From Phytohabitans rumicis (GTDB taxonomy: Bacteria; Actinomycetota; Actinomycetes; Mycobacteriales; Micromonosporaceae): a stretch of DNA of 64,000 nucleotides. The first letter of the stretch is position 1, and every line of letters begins with the position of its first letter. This document shows, piece after piece, positions 7,985-16,971 of this stretch. The notes under the pieces are model-generated. The model saw only the letters and a program-made list of their open reading frames with translations, did not search any database and was not told the DNA's origin. Where the stretch lies: NCBI RefSeq assembly GCF_011764445.1, contig NZ_BLPG01000001.1, forward strand, positions 1,798,001 through 1,862,000. Direction: 5' to 3'. A program made the translations under genes and the position numbers.

Positions 7985-9412
7985 TCACGCGGTTGGTTGT
8001 GCCTGTGGTGGCCTTGCGGCCGACCGCAGGGCGGGGATGCTGCGGACGAGCTTGCCGCTCGACGTGCGGGGCAGCCGGGCCACGAGGGTGATCCGGCGCG
8101 GGCGCTTGTACGCGGCGAGCCGCCCGGCCAGCGCCTCCTTGAGGGCGGGCAGGCCGACCGGCTCGTCGAGCACCACGAACGCCTCGATGGCGCCGTCGTG
8201 GGCGACGACCACCTCGACCACACCGGGCAGCCCGGCGATGGTCTGCTCGACCTCGGTCAGGTCGACCTTGAGCCCGCCGACCGAGACCTGCGAGTCGAGC
8301 CGGCCCTGGATCGTCACCAGCCCGGTCGCCGGGTCGACGGTGCCGGCGTCCTTGGTGCGCAGCCAGCCGTCCACCCACCGGCTCGCGTCGGACAGGCCGA
8401 CGTACGGGCTGCGCGCGGTGGCGAGCAGGATCTGGCCGGCCTCCTCCCGTACCGACATGCCGGGGGCGGGCTCCAGCGCGGGCCGGTGGTGTCCAAACAG
8501 GTCGGTCGCGATGACGCCGGCCTCCGTCATGCCGTACATGTTTCCCAGCGGCGCCGACCAGCGCGCCGCGAACGCCTCCCGCACCGCGGGGCGTACCAGC
8601 TCGCCGCCGACCGTCATCCGCTTCAGCTGCGGCAGCCGCCGGGCCCGGTCGGCCGCGGCGAGGAACTCGATGTGGAACGGCACGCCGAGGACGGTGGCCG
8701 GCTCGGGGCCGGTGGCGAGCGCGTCCAGGATCGCGCCGGTGGACAGCATCCGCGGCAGCACCAGCTGGACGCCGTTGTGCAGCCCGTAGAGCAGGCCGCC
8801 GACCAGGCCCAGCACGTGCACCATCGAGGCCAGCAGGATCACCCGCTCGCCGGTGCGCGGCACGCCGTCGATGAGCTGGTAGCGCTCGACCTCGGCGACC
8901 AGGCTGGCCGCCGTACGGCCGACCACCTTGGACGGTCCGGTCGAGCCGGAGCTGAGCTGCAGCAGCGCGTGCTCGGTGCGGGCCGGCACCCCCGGGTACG
9001 GCGACGTCACCGGCTCGGCGATGGTGTGGCCGCGCAGCGGGACCGCACCATCCGGTGTGGACAGCACCAGCTGCGGGGCGATCCGGGCCAGCGCCGTGTC
9101 CACCTCGTGCTGGGTGAGCCGGTGGTCCAGCAGCGACACCTGGGCGCCCACCCGCCACGCGGCGAGCAGGCTCACGACGTACGCCAGACTCGGCGGCAGG
9201 CGCAGGGCGACCGCGCCACCGGGCCGCAGTCCGGCGGCGGTCAGCGCGGCGGCGCGGGCGGCGACCTGGGCGCGCAGGGCGGCGCGGGTGATGGGCTCGT
9301 CGAGCCGGAGCCAGACGTCGGCGTCCCGCCCGGCGAGCAAATAGCTGTCGACCCATTCCCCGTCAAAAGGTTCGACGGCCGGCGCGCAATTATGCACACG
9401 TGCCCCAAACAA
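7985..9412 (-). CDS. AMP-dependent acyl-CoA/acyl-ACP ligase 1
   Basis: A stand-alone adenylate-forming enzyme of about 475 residues. The AMP-binding core is SSGSTGPSKVV near residue 153, YGMTEAG near residue 293 follows, and the C-terminal lysine region is RTSSGKLVRS. It is shorter than most such ligases, with a brief N-terminal domain. It probably activates an aryl or fatty acid for transfer to the adjacent ACP. The start is uncertain: TTG at the position given has no clear ribosome site, and a GTG five codons later follows a G-rich stretch (TTTGGGGCAC). It heads the eight-gene operon. Confidence 0.88.
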   Translation of the reverse strand: MFGARVHNCAPAVEPFDGEWVDSYLLAGRDADVWLRLDEPITRAALRAQVAARAAALTAAGLRPGGAVALRLPPSLAYVVSLLAAWRVGAQVSLLDHRLTQHEVDTALARIAPQLVLSTPDGAVPLRGHTIAEPVTSPYPGVPARTEHALLQLSSGSTGPSKVVGRTAASLVAEVERYQLIDGVPRTGERVILLASMVHVLGLVGGLLYGLHNGVQLVLPRMLSTGAILDALATGPEPATVLGVPFHIEFLAAADRARRLPQLKRMTVGGELVRPAVREAFAARWSAPLGNMYGMTEAGVIATDLFGHHRPALEPAPGMSVREEAGQILLATARSPYVGLSDASRWVDGWLRTKDAGTVDPATGLVTIQGRLDSQVSVGGLKVDLTEVEQTIAGLPGVVEVVVAHDGAIEAFVVLDEPVGLPALKEALAGRLAAYKRPRRITLVARLPRTSSGKLVRSIPALRSAARPPQAQPTA

Positions 9413-9647
9413 AATCGCGTGATCGACTAAGTCGGGGGAACGCTAACAGCGCAATTTTGGACGGTCAACCGTGCCAAAAGGCCGCCCCGGCGGCGACTGA
9501 AGACGGTCGTCGACTAAGCGGCCTCCGGCATGCCTTCCCAAGCTGCGGAAACGTGGCTGACATCGTTGGCGGCAGGATTACTAAAGGTGTTAGTGACTCT
9601 TTTGCGAGGCGATTTCTAGCGATAGTCGACGCGGTCGTTAGCCATTT
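9413..9647. promoter_or_regulatory. Promoter region of the ligase-to-E1 beta operon
   Basis: This 235-bp gene-free interval between SARP and ligase 1 is visibly richer in A/T than its surroundings. On the minus strand TTGACC (9468-9463), a 16-17 bp spacer and TTAGCG/TAGCGT (near 9446-9440) make a plausible -35/-10 pair. The SARP encoded next door is the obvious activator, but I could not pick out a convincing heptamer direct repeat for it. Confidence 0.45.
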
Positions 9648-10498
9648 CTATCGGACGGTGAGCTGGTCGAGCAGCTGCGCCAGGCCGTCGGTGCGCGGGG
9701 CCACCTCGAGCGCGGGGTCGTCGCTGAGGATGGCCTGCTGCAGCAGGTGTAGCCGCTTGGAGGGCTCCAGCCCGAGCTCCTCGGTCATCGTGGCGCGCAG
9801 CTGCTGGAACACCCGCAGCGCCTCCTGCCGGCGGCCGCTGCGGTGCAGGGCCACCATGAACTGGGCGTGCAGGTTCTCGTGCAGCCGGTGCTCGGCCATC
9901 ATCCCGGCCAGGTCGGAGAGCACCTCCTGGTGGCGGCCCAGCCGCAGGCGCGCCTCGATGCCCTGCTCGACGGTGGTCAGCCGGGACTCTTCCAGCCGCT
10001 TGATCTGCGGCTGCAGCAGCGGCCCGGCCCGCACGTCGGTCAGCGCGGGGCCGCGCCACAGGTCCTGGGCCTGCATCAAGCGCTCGGCCGCGGCCGCGTT
10101 CTGGCCGGTCGCGAGCGCGTGGCGGCCCTCCGCGGAGAGCCGCTCGTACCGCTCCAGGTCGAATTCGTCGGAGGCGCTGCGGAAGAGGTATCCGCCCGGC
10201 GTCGTGACGAGGACGCTCTTGGCGACCTCGGACGCCGGGACGGACAGCGCCGCGCTGAACAGCTTGCGCAGGTGCAGCACGTAGGTCTGCAGCGTGGTCA
10301 GGGCGCTGGCCGGGGGCTCGTGGCCCCAGAGCTCCTGGATGAGGGCGGACACCGGCACGGTCTGGTTGGCCTGTAACAGCAGCAGGGACAGCACGGAGCG
10401 AGGCTTGGGCGCGGTGGGGTCGCCGGCGAAACTCCACAGGTGAGCGTCAATGGTCCAAGGACCCTGATTTCCAGGCCCCTCCCCATTAGATATGACAT
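9648..10498 (-). CDS. SARP-family transcriptional activator, with apparent frameshift
   Basis: A Streptomyces antibiotic regulatory protein: an OmpR-like winged helix (LEIRVLGPLTLT at the N-terminus, then RSVLSLLLLQANQTVPVS and TLQTYVLHLRKL) followed by a bacterial transcriptional activation (BTA) domain. As read, the first about 25 codons and the rest are in different frames. One extra base in the G run at 10416-10419 (C run on the coding strand) joins them into a protein of about 283 residues. The ATG chosen is preceded by GGAGGT (10512-10507) at good spacing, which supports this frame for the start. It is the only regulator inside the cluster and probably activates both operons. Confidence 0.85.
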
Positions 10499-10798
10499 TG
10501 ACTAGGACCTCCGAGGGAAAGGTGCGCACGCTTGGGATGATCAGCAATCTACCCGAGATGGGGCACGTTCCTGCCAGTGCCGGCAGGCCCCTGTCCCGAT
10601 AGGTGGGCGTCATTTGTTTGGCTGATCGATGAACTTGTGCGCAACCCGGCACGCCACCGTACAAGCGGAGATCCCCGGACAGTGGGAGCGCTCCCGACTC
10701 TACGGCGATCCGCTACCTTGTCCGGATTTAACCCGTCCCCTCATTGGTCGTCGTCATGCTGGAACTCTTCCAGAGTATTGACGCTTACCTGTGAAAAA
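10499..10798 (-). promoter_or_regulatory. SARP upstream region
   Basis: A 300-bp interval between ligase 2 and SARP. It holds the SARP ribosome site GGAGGT (10512-10507) and a -10-like TAGATT (10551-10546); no good -35 is visible. The remaining stretch next to the ligase gene shows no gene. Confidence 0.4.
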
Positions 10799-12442
10799 TC
10801 ACCCCTGATTCGCCGCGCCCGTACCAGCCAGGTGCCGCTGGCGCATGAGGAACTTGCGCACCTTACCGGTTGGGCCCACCACGATGTCAGCCTCCGGCAC
10901 CGCGACCACCCGCCGCAGCGTCGCCGCCGCCGGCGCGCCCAGCGCGTCCCGCACGGCGTCCGTCCGGTCCACGTCCGGGTCCGCGCCGGCGTCCAGCATC
11001 AGCAGCACGTCGGTCAGCACCGCGCCGCCCTCCACGCCGGCGACGACGGTGCAGTCGCGCACGTCCGGGCAGCGCATCAGGATCCGCTCCTCGGTCAGCG
11101 CGGTGTAGAGCCACTGCCCGCCGCCCAGGTCGACCGCGTCGACCGCCCGGTCCACGTGGTAGTAGAAGCCTTCCGCGTCCCGGTACATCAGATCCCCCGT
11201 CAGGTACCAGCCGCGGAACCGGGTGCGGTACGTGGTGACCGAGTCGTTCCAGTACCCCGGCGCCAGCGTCGGCGACTTCAACCCCACATGCCCGACCGCG
11301 CCGACCGGGACCTCCGCGCCGGTGTCCAGGTCGAGCAGCGCTATCTCCGCAAAGGGGTACGGCTTGCCGACGCACCGGCCGTACCGGTCGCTGTCCAGCG
11401 TGTGTGTGATGTGGAACGCCGAGTGCCCCATCTCGGTGGAGCCGATGCCGTCGATGAAGCGGGACCCGGGCACCGTCACCGGACCGTCCGATGTGAACCG
11501 CTGGTGGCTGCCGGCCGCGACCAGCCGCCGGATGTGCGACTCGTGCGCCGAGTCGCCGGTGTTGAACCACACCTTGACCGAGGCGAGGTCGCGCGTGCTC
11601 AGATCGAAGCGGGCCAGCTCGGCCCAGGTCACCGCGAACCCGAACACGCCGGTCGGCCGCCACCGCTCGATCGCGTCCAGCACCGCCTCCCCGCTGCCGC
11701 TGAACTGTCCACCTTGTGCGGACAGGAACAGCAACTCGTACCGGTTGCACAGCGCCTGGTTGAACGTGATGATGCCGGCCGCGTGCGCCGCCGGCAGCAC
11801 GGACAGCTCACGCACCGCGCCGCTCGGCCGCGGCTCGGTCAGCCGTACCCGGCGGATCGCCGCGAACAGGCTGCTGTGCGAGTGCACCACCGCCGCCGGC
11901 ACCCGGGTGGTGCCGGACGAGTGCGTGATGGCGACCGGGTCGTCGGCGTGGTGCCGGTAGTGCTCCGGCGCCCCGGCCGGATCCCCGCCGCCGGTCTCGG
12001 CGACGTCGACCAGGGTCGCGCCGTCGAGGTCCGCCCCGGCCAGCGCGGGCCGGTGCGCCGCGTCCACCAGCACCCGGACCGCGCGCAGCCGCCGTACGAA
12101 GCCCACCGCGATCTCGCCGGGCATGTTGCCGTTCATCAGTGCCGGGATCGCGCCGATGCGCACCAGGGCGAAGAAGTTCAGGAACACGTCGGCCGCCGAG
12201 GTGACGTACACGGCGACCGGGTCGCGCGGGCGCACGCCGTGCTCGTACAGCCAGGCGGCCCGCGCGGCCACCCGCTCGCCCAGCACCCCCAACGACAGCG
12301 GCTCGTACGCGGGGCGACCGTCCACATCGGTGTCGAACGTGACGCCCGGCCCGTCCGGGTCGGCGCCGTGCTCGGCCAGCTTCAGCAGCACGTTGCCCGC
12401 GCCCAGCTCGGGGTCGGCGGCGAGGGTGGCTCGAATGCTCAT
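10799..12442 (-). CDS. AMP-dependent ligase/adenylation enzyme 2
   Basis: A 547-residue stand-alone adenylate-forming enzyme. It shows the core motif HSSGTTRVPAAVVHSH near residue 178, GIGSTEMGHSAF, the A7-type GWYLTGDLMY, and GPTGKVRKFLM near the C-terminus with the catalytic lysine. It is not fused to a carrier protein. The ATG has an AGGAG ribosome site and sits 9 bp after the permease stop. With two ligases in one cluster, one may activate the aryl acid and the other an amino acid or fatty acid for the condensation enzymes. I see no basis for a specific substrate. Confidence 0.88.
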   Translation of the reverse strand: MSIRATLAADPELGAGNVLLKLAEHGADPDGPGVTFDTDVDGRPAYEPLSLGVLGERVAARAAWLYEHGVRPRDPVAVYVTSAADVFLNFFALVRIGAIPALMNGNMPGEIAVGFVRRLRAVRVLVDAAHRPALAGADLDGATLVDVAETGGGDPAGAPEHYRHHADDPVAITHSSGTTRVPAAVVHSHSSLFAAIRRVRLTEPRPSGAVRELSVLPAAHAAGIITFNQALCNRYELLFLSAQGGQFSGSGEAVLDAIERWRPTGVFGFAVTWAELARFDLSTRDLASVKVWFNTGDSAHESHIRRLVAAGSHQRFTSDGPVTVPGSRFIDGIGSTEMGHSAFHITHTLDSDRYGRCVGKPYPFAEIALLDLDTGAEVPVGAVGHVGLKSPTLAPGYWNDSVTTYRTRFRGWYLTGDLMYRDAEGFYYHVDRAVDAVDLGGGQWLYTALTEERILMRCPDVRDCTVVAGVEGGAVLTDVLLMLDAGADPDVDRTDAVRDALGAPAAATLRRVVAVPEADIVVGPTGKVRKFLMRQRHLAGTGAANQG

Positions 12443-12451
12443 TGACTGCTC

Positions 12452-13207
12452 CTATCGCACCGTGCGGGCAAAAAGGCGGGTGGACCAGGCGATGGTGACG
12501 GCGGCCAGCGCGGTGACCCCGATCAGGCCCTGCCACACCGACGCGTCGCCGACGCGGCCGTCGAAGAGGGCCCGCATGCCGTTCGTGGCCCAGTAGAAGG
12601 GGTTCCATTCGGCGACGTTCTGGATCCACACCGGCGCCAGGACGATCGGCAACAGCACCCCGGCCAGCAACGAGACCGGCTGCGCCACCGAGTTCATCAC
12701 CGGGCCGAGCGCACCCTCGTTGCGTACGATCAGCGTCACGGTGTACGAGATCGCGGTCGTCATCAGCGCGATCAGCGACAGCAGCAGGAACGCCAGCGCC
12801 AGGTCCAGGGGTCCGACCCGCAGCCCCAGCGGCGCCGCGATCACCATGATGATGGCGGACTGGACCAGCAGCGAGGCGACGTCGCGCAGCGCCCGCCCCA
12901 GCAACAGGGCCGAGCGGCTCACCGGCGTCACCCGGGCCCGCTCGATGACCCCGGCGCGCAGCTCGGCGAGCAGGCCGAAGCCGGTGAACAGCCCGCCGTA
13001 AAGCGACATCACGACCAGCAGGCCCGGAATGTAGACCCGGTAGGCGTCGGCGTAGCTGTCGACGTCCAATGCCGGCTTGAGCATCGGCGCGAAGAGCACG
13101 AGGTAGATGACCGGCTGGGCGAGACCGAAGATGAGCCAGGTACGGCTGCGCAGCAGCAGCGTGATCTGTTGCTGGAAGACCAGCCACGTATCGCGGGCGA
13201 GTTTCAC
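12452..13207 (-). CDS. ABC-2 type exporter permease (DrrB-like)
   Basis: A 251-residue integral membrane protein with six predicted hydrophobic helices, starting VKLARDTWLVFQQQITLLLRS and containing the ABC-2 family stretch GLAQPVIYLVLFAPML. It should form the membrane half of a product exporter or self-resistance pump. GTG is preferred as start because the longer upstream frame lacks homology. No ATPase gene adjoins it; the nearest visible one is at the left edge of the window. It is divergent from the condensation operon across 116 bp. Confidence 0.88.
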   Translation of the reverse strand: MKLARDTWLVFQQQITLLLRSRTWLIFGLAQPVIYLVLFAPMLKPALDVDSYADAYRVYIPGLLVVMSLYGGLFTGFGLLAELRAGVIERARVTPVSRSALLLGRALRDVASLLVQSAIIMVIAAPLGLRVGPLDLALAFLLLSLIALMTTAISYTVTLIVRNEGALGPVMNSVAQPVSLLAGVLLPIVLAPVWIQNVAEWNPFYWATNGMRALFDGRVGDASVWQGLIGVTALAAVTIAWSTRLFARTVR

Positions 13208-13248
13208 GGATGGCAGGTTATGGCCCTGCGCGGACCCGCAACAAGCGC

Positions 13249-13265
13249 CTTGACCGGGAGTCAAG
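13249..13265. promoter_or_regulatory. 17-bp operator-like palindrome between divergent operons
   Basis: CTTGAC-cggga-GTCAAG is a perfect 6+6 inverted repeat in the 116-bp interval between the permease and the first condensation gene. Downstream, TTGCTG and TAATTG at 18-bp spacing could be the -35/-10 of the plus-strand operon. The palindrome would sit at or just upstream of that promoter. Its binder is unknown; SARP sites are normally direct repeats, so this may serve another regulator. Confidence 0.4.
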
Positions 13266-13323
13266 CCTTGCTGCGCACGCGGCTCCACCGGTAATTGAGC
13301 GCCGTCGACATAAACTCCTGCCG

Positions 13324-14697
13324 ATGAAGAGCCAGCGGATTCCCGTCCGGTTCGAAGGCGACGGCAGCGGCGTCGAAGAGCTGTCGTGGGGCCAGCGCGA
13401 GATGTGGCAGGCGATGCGGCGCCAGCTCACCTGGATGCCGATGGGGTACGCCGTGCCCATCGCGCCCGGCACCACCCTGGAGGACGCCGTCGCCGACCTG
13501 CGCTTCATGATGGGGCGGTACCAATCGATGCGCACCCGGCTGCGGCACGACCCCGACGGCCATACCCGTCAGGTGGTCGTCGCCGCCGGCGAGACCGCGC
13601 TGGAGGTGGTCGACGCCGACGACGACGCCGACCCCGCCGAGGTGGCCGACCAGGTCCACCAGCGGTACTGGAACAGCGACTACGACTTCGTCAACGACTG
13701 GCCCATCCGGGTGGCCGTCGTCCGGCACCGCGGCGTCCTCACCCACCACATCGCCGTCCTGTGCCACCTGGTCACCGACGGCTTCGGCGCCCTGGCCGCC
13801 CTGCGCGAGCTCGCCGACCGCGACCTCGTGTACGGCCGCAAGCCGGCACCCCCGATCACCGCGATGCAGCCGATGGAGCAGGCCCGATGGCAGCGCTCCC
13901 CGGCCGGCCAGCGCGAGCTCGCCGCGGTGCTGCGCCGGTGGGACTCGGTGCTGCGGGAGATCCCGGCCCGGCGCTTCCCCGGCTCCGCCGACCCCCGGAA
14001 CCCCCGCTACTGGCGGGTCAACCTCGACTCCCCCGCCACGCTGCTCGCCGTCCGCGCGATCCGGGCACGCACCACAGTGGACCCCACCACGATCCTGCTC
14101 GCGCTATTCGTCGTCGCGCTCGGCCGGGTCACCGGCGCCAGCCCCGTGGTGACCCGGGTGGTGGCCAACAACCGCTTCCGGCGCGGCCTCAGCGACGCGG
14201 TCAGCCCCATCACCCACACCGGCCTGTGCGTGGTCGACCTGCCGGACACGACCTTCGACGACGCCCTCGCCCGCGTCGAACGCCGCTCCGTCGCCGCCTA
14301 CCGGTACGCCTACTACGACCCGGCACGCCTGGACGAGCTGGTCGAGCGGGTCAGCCACGAGCGCGGCGAGGAGCTGGACCTGTCGTGCTTCTTCAACGAC
14401 CGCCGGCTACTCACCCGCGACCTGACCGCCGCACCGCCGCCGGCCCCGGACGAGCTGGCCGCCGCCGTATCGCTGAGCCGGATCCGTTGGGACAGCCAGG
14501 ACAAGCCCGTCGAACGGCTCTTCGCCACCATCAACGACGAGCCGGACACCCTTGACCTGGAGATGTTCGCCGACACCCACCACGTGTCGCCGGCCGACAT
14601 GGAGGCACTCGTCCGCGGCATGGAGACGCTGGCCGTCGCGGCGGCCTTCAACCCCAAGGCGTCCACCCGGATCCCGGCCGCGGCGGGTGTGTCATGA
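13324..14697 (+). CDS. Free-standing condensation-domain enzyme C1
   Basis: A 457-residue protein of the NRPS condensation/acyltransferase superfamily, with no fused adenylation or carrier domain. The usual HHxxxDG is CHLVTDG (C147-H148 to D152-G153): the catalytic second histidine and aspartate are kept, while the first histidine is cysteine. Near its N-terminus it has SWGQREMWQAM, the equivalent of the C1 core motif. It should form an amide or ester between carrier-bound or free partners. Its neighbour C2 is a close paralogue: both share RTRLRHDPDGHTRQVV and NRFRxGL. Its stop overlaps the C2 start (ATGA). Confidence 0.87.
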   Translation: MKSQRIPVRFEGDGSGVEELSWGQREMWQAMRRQLTWMPMGYAVPIAPGTTLEDAVADLRFMMGRYQSMRTRLRHDPDGHTRQVVVAAGETALEVVDADDDADPAEVADQVHQRYWNSDYDFVNDWPIRVAVVRHRGVLTHHIAVLCHLVTDGFGALAALRELADRDLVYGRKPAPPITAMQPMEQARWQRSPAGQRELAAVLRRWDSVLREIPARRFPGSADPRNPRYWRVNLDSPATLLAVRAIRARTTVDPTTILLALFVVALGRVTGASPVVTRVVANNRFRRGLSDAVSPITHTGLCVVDLPDTTFDDALARVERRSVAAYRYAYYDPARLDELVERVSHERGEELDLSCFFNDRRLLTRDLTAAPPPAPDELAAAVSLSRIRWDSQDKPVERLFATINDEPDTLDLEMFADTHHVSPADMEALVRGMETLAVAAAFNPKASTRIPAAAGVS

Positions 14698-16043
14698 CGC
14701 ACGTCACCGTCCCGTTCGAGGGCGACGGCGGCGGCGTCGCCGCCCTCGCCTGGGGCCAGCGCGAGATCTGGTCCGCGATGGTGCGGCAGAACTGGTGGCT
14801 TCCGATCGGGTACGCGCTGCCGCTCCCGCCGGGCACCACAGTGGACGACGCGGTCGACGACATCCGGTTCTGCGTCAGCCGCTACCCGACCATGCGCACC
14901 CGGCTGCGCCACGACCCGGACGGCCACACCCGGCAGGTCGTCGCGGCCGCCGGAGAGCTGAGCGTGGAGATCGTCGACGCGGCCGACGGAGCCGACCCCG
15001 ACGCGGCCGCCGAGCAGGTACGGCAACGCTACTGGGCCGGCGACCACGACTTCGTCGCCGACTGGCCGGTCAAGGCGGCCATCGTCCGGCACCGCGGCGC
15101 GGCCACCCACCTCGTCCTCGTCCTGTGCCACCTGGTCATCGACGCCATGGGCGGCCTGGTAATGCTCGACGAACTGGCCGCCCGCCGGGCCGGCAAGGAC
15201 CTGCCCCCGATCGGCACCCCACCGCTGGAGCAGGTCCGCTGGCAGCAGTCACCGGCCGGGCAGCGGCAAACGGCCGCCGCCCTGCGGCACTGGGAAGGGC
15301 TGCTGCGCACCGTCACGCCGGAGCGCTTCGCCGGCTCCACCGACCACCAGCGCCCGCGGCACTGGGAGGGCTACTTCCGCTCCCCCGCCGCCCACCTCGC
15401 GCTCCAGGTCATCGCCGAACGCACCAAAGTGGACGCCTCACCGCTGCTGCTGGCGCTCTTCGCGGTCTCCCTCGCCCGGCTCACCGGCATCAACCCCGTC
15501 GTCGTCCAGGTCGTGGTGGGCAACCGCTTCCGGCCCGGCCTCGCCGAGTCGGTCAGCCCGGTCAACCAGAGCAGCCTGTGCGCGATCGACGTCGCCGACA
15601 GCACCGTCGACGACGCGGTCCGGCTCGCCGCGCGCCGGGTGCTCGCCACGTACAAAAACGCCTACTACGACCCGTCCCAAGTGGACGACCTCGTCGCCCG
15701 CGTCGGCCGGGAGCGCGGCGCGGACCTCGACATCGCCTGCTACTTCAACGACCGCCGGCTGGAGGTCCGCGACCGGGCCGCCGGGCCGCTGCCCACCACC
15801 GACCAGATCCGGGCCGCGCTGCCGCACAGCACGTTCGCCTGGGGACGGCGGCAGGAGGACCCGTGGGAACGCCTCTTCGTCCACATCGAAGACGTGCCCG
15901 ACACCATGGCCCTCACCATCAACGGCGACACGCACTTCGTCTCGCCGGCCCACCTGGAGGCGTGCCTGCGCGGCATGGAACAGGTCGCGGTCGAGGCCGC
16001 CCTCGACCCGGCGGCCACGACCCGCGTCCGGCGGACCACATGA
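14694..16043 (+). CDS. Free-standing condensation-domain enzyme C2
   Basis: A 449-residue paralogue of C1. Its active-site motif is CHLVIDA (C145-H146 to D150-A151), so besides the cysteine at the first histidine the terminal glycine is alanine. H146 and D150 remain, so catalysis is plausible but the altered loop may change donor handling. Shared segments with C1 include the opening PFEGDG, GQRE(M/I)W, and the late CYFNDRRL/CFFNDRRL. It overlaps both C1 and the KAS III gene by ATGA. Two condensation enzymes in series would allow two acylations, or the formation of a symmetric or bis-acyl product (inference). Confidence 0.86.
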   Translation: MTHVTVPFEGDGGGVAALAWGQREIWSAMVRQNWWLPIGYALPLPPGTTVDDAVDDIRFCVSRYPTMRTRLRHDPDGHTRQVVAAAGELSVEIVDAADGADPDAAAEQVRQRYWAGDHDFVADWPVKAAIVRHRGAATHLVLVLCHLVIDAMGGLVMLDELAARRAGKDLPPIGTPPLEQVRWQQSPAGQRQTAAALRHWEGLLRTVTPERFAGSTDHQRPRHWEGYFRSPAAHLALQVIAERTKVDASPLLLALFAVSLARLTGINPVVVQVVVGNRFRPGLAESVSPVNQSSLCAIDVADSTVDDAVRLAARRVLATYKNAYYDPSQVDDLVARVGRERGADLDIACYFNDRRLEVRDRAAGPLPTTDQIRAALPHSTFAWGRRQEDPWERLFVHIEDVPDTMALTINGDTHFVSPAHLEACLRGMEQVAVEAALDPAATTRVRRTT

Positions 16044-16969
16044 CCGCGCTGGCCGCCGTCGCGACGTACCTGCCGGACCGGCGGGTGCCGATCGAGGAGC
16101 TGGCCGACGGGCTCGACCTGACCCCCATGCAGGTACGCCTGTTCCGGCGCTTCCACATGCTCTCCGACGTCTGCCGCGACCCCGACGCCACCCCGCTCGA
16201 CCTGCTCCTGGCCGCCGTGTCCAACCTGGACGCACTGCGCGGCCAGGAGCACCGCGTGCGGTACGTGCTGTACGCGCGCACCTTCCCGGTCGTCGTGCCG
16301 TACCCGCTCAACCCCCTGCACGCCCTGTGCCGGCTGCTCGGCCTCGACCAAGCCGTGGCGTTCACGGTCACCCACCACGCCTGCGCCACCGGCCTGCTCG
16401 CCATCGACGTCGCCGGCCGCCTGCTGGCCAGCGACCCCGACCCCGACGCGTACGCGCTGGTGCTGGCCGGCGAGAAGGCGTTCACCCGGGACGCCCAACT
16501 CGTACCGGAGACCTCCATCTTCGGCGAGGGCGCCTCCGCCTGCCTGATCCAGCACTCAGGACCGCGGGACCGGCTGCTGTCCTACGCCGCCAACCAGCGC
16601 GGCGAGTTCGACGACGAACTGTCCGACGACACGGCGAAGTTCCAGGAGGAATACCACTCGTCGCTGGCCGACGCGATCCTGGCGGCCGTCGACCGGGCCG
16701 GCCTCGACCTCGCCGACCTCGCGCTGATCCTGCCGCACAACGTCAACCTCGTGGCCTGGCAACGGCTGTGCCGGCGGATCGGCTACCCGGTGGCCCGGGT
16801 GCTGCTGGACAACGTGCCACTGACCGCGCACGTCTTCTGCGCCGACGCGTTCGTCAACTACACGACCGCCCACGCGCGGGGACTGCTACACCCGGGCGAC
16901 CGCTACCTCGTCGCCGCCGCGGGAGCCGGGCGCGGCGCCACGTTCTCGGCGATGGTTTTCGAACACTAG
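16040..16969 (+). CDS. KAS III-like acyltransferase/ketosynthase
   Basis: A 309-residue thiolase-fold protein of the FabH type. C115 in THHACATG is the nucleophile and H233 in LPHNVNL the first catalytic partner. Where FabH has asparagine in GNTSAAS, this protein has H264 in PLTAHVFCADAF. KAS III-like enzymes with an altered third residue often act as acyltransferases or use unusual acceptors, so priming or C-O/C-N acyl transfer should be considered as well as ketosynthesis. It overlaps the C2 stop (ATGA) and precedes ACP3 by 2 bp. Confidence 0.87.
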   Translation: MTALAAVATYLPDRRVPIEELADGLDLTPMQVRLFRRFHMLSDVCRDPDATPLDLLLAAVSNLDALRGQEHRVRYVLYARTFPVVVPYPLNPLHALCRLLGLDQAVAFTVTHHACATGLLAIDVAGRLLASDPDPDAYALVLAGEKAFTRDAQLVPETSIFGEGASACLIQHSGPRDRLLSYAANQRGEFDDELSDDTAKFQEEYHSSLADAILAAVDRAGLDLADLALILPHNVNLVAWQRLCRRIGYPVARVLLDNVPLTAHVFCADAFVNYTTAHARGLLHPGDRYLVAAAGAGRGATFSAMVFEH

Positions 16970-16971
16970 TG

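Noticed and set aside
6446-9412. Type II aromatic polyketide (minimal PKS) system
   Set aside because: There is only one FabF-like ketosynthase, with an intact cysteine. No chain-length factor, ketoreductase or cyclase/aromatase is present.
9413-9647. A clear SARP heptamer repeat in the operon promoter
   Set aside because: I could not find two or three matching heptamers at 11-bp (or 22-bp) spacing, so none is claimed.
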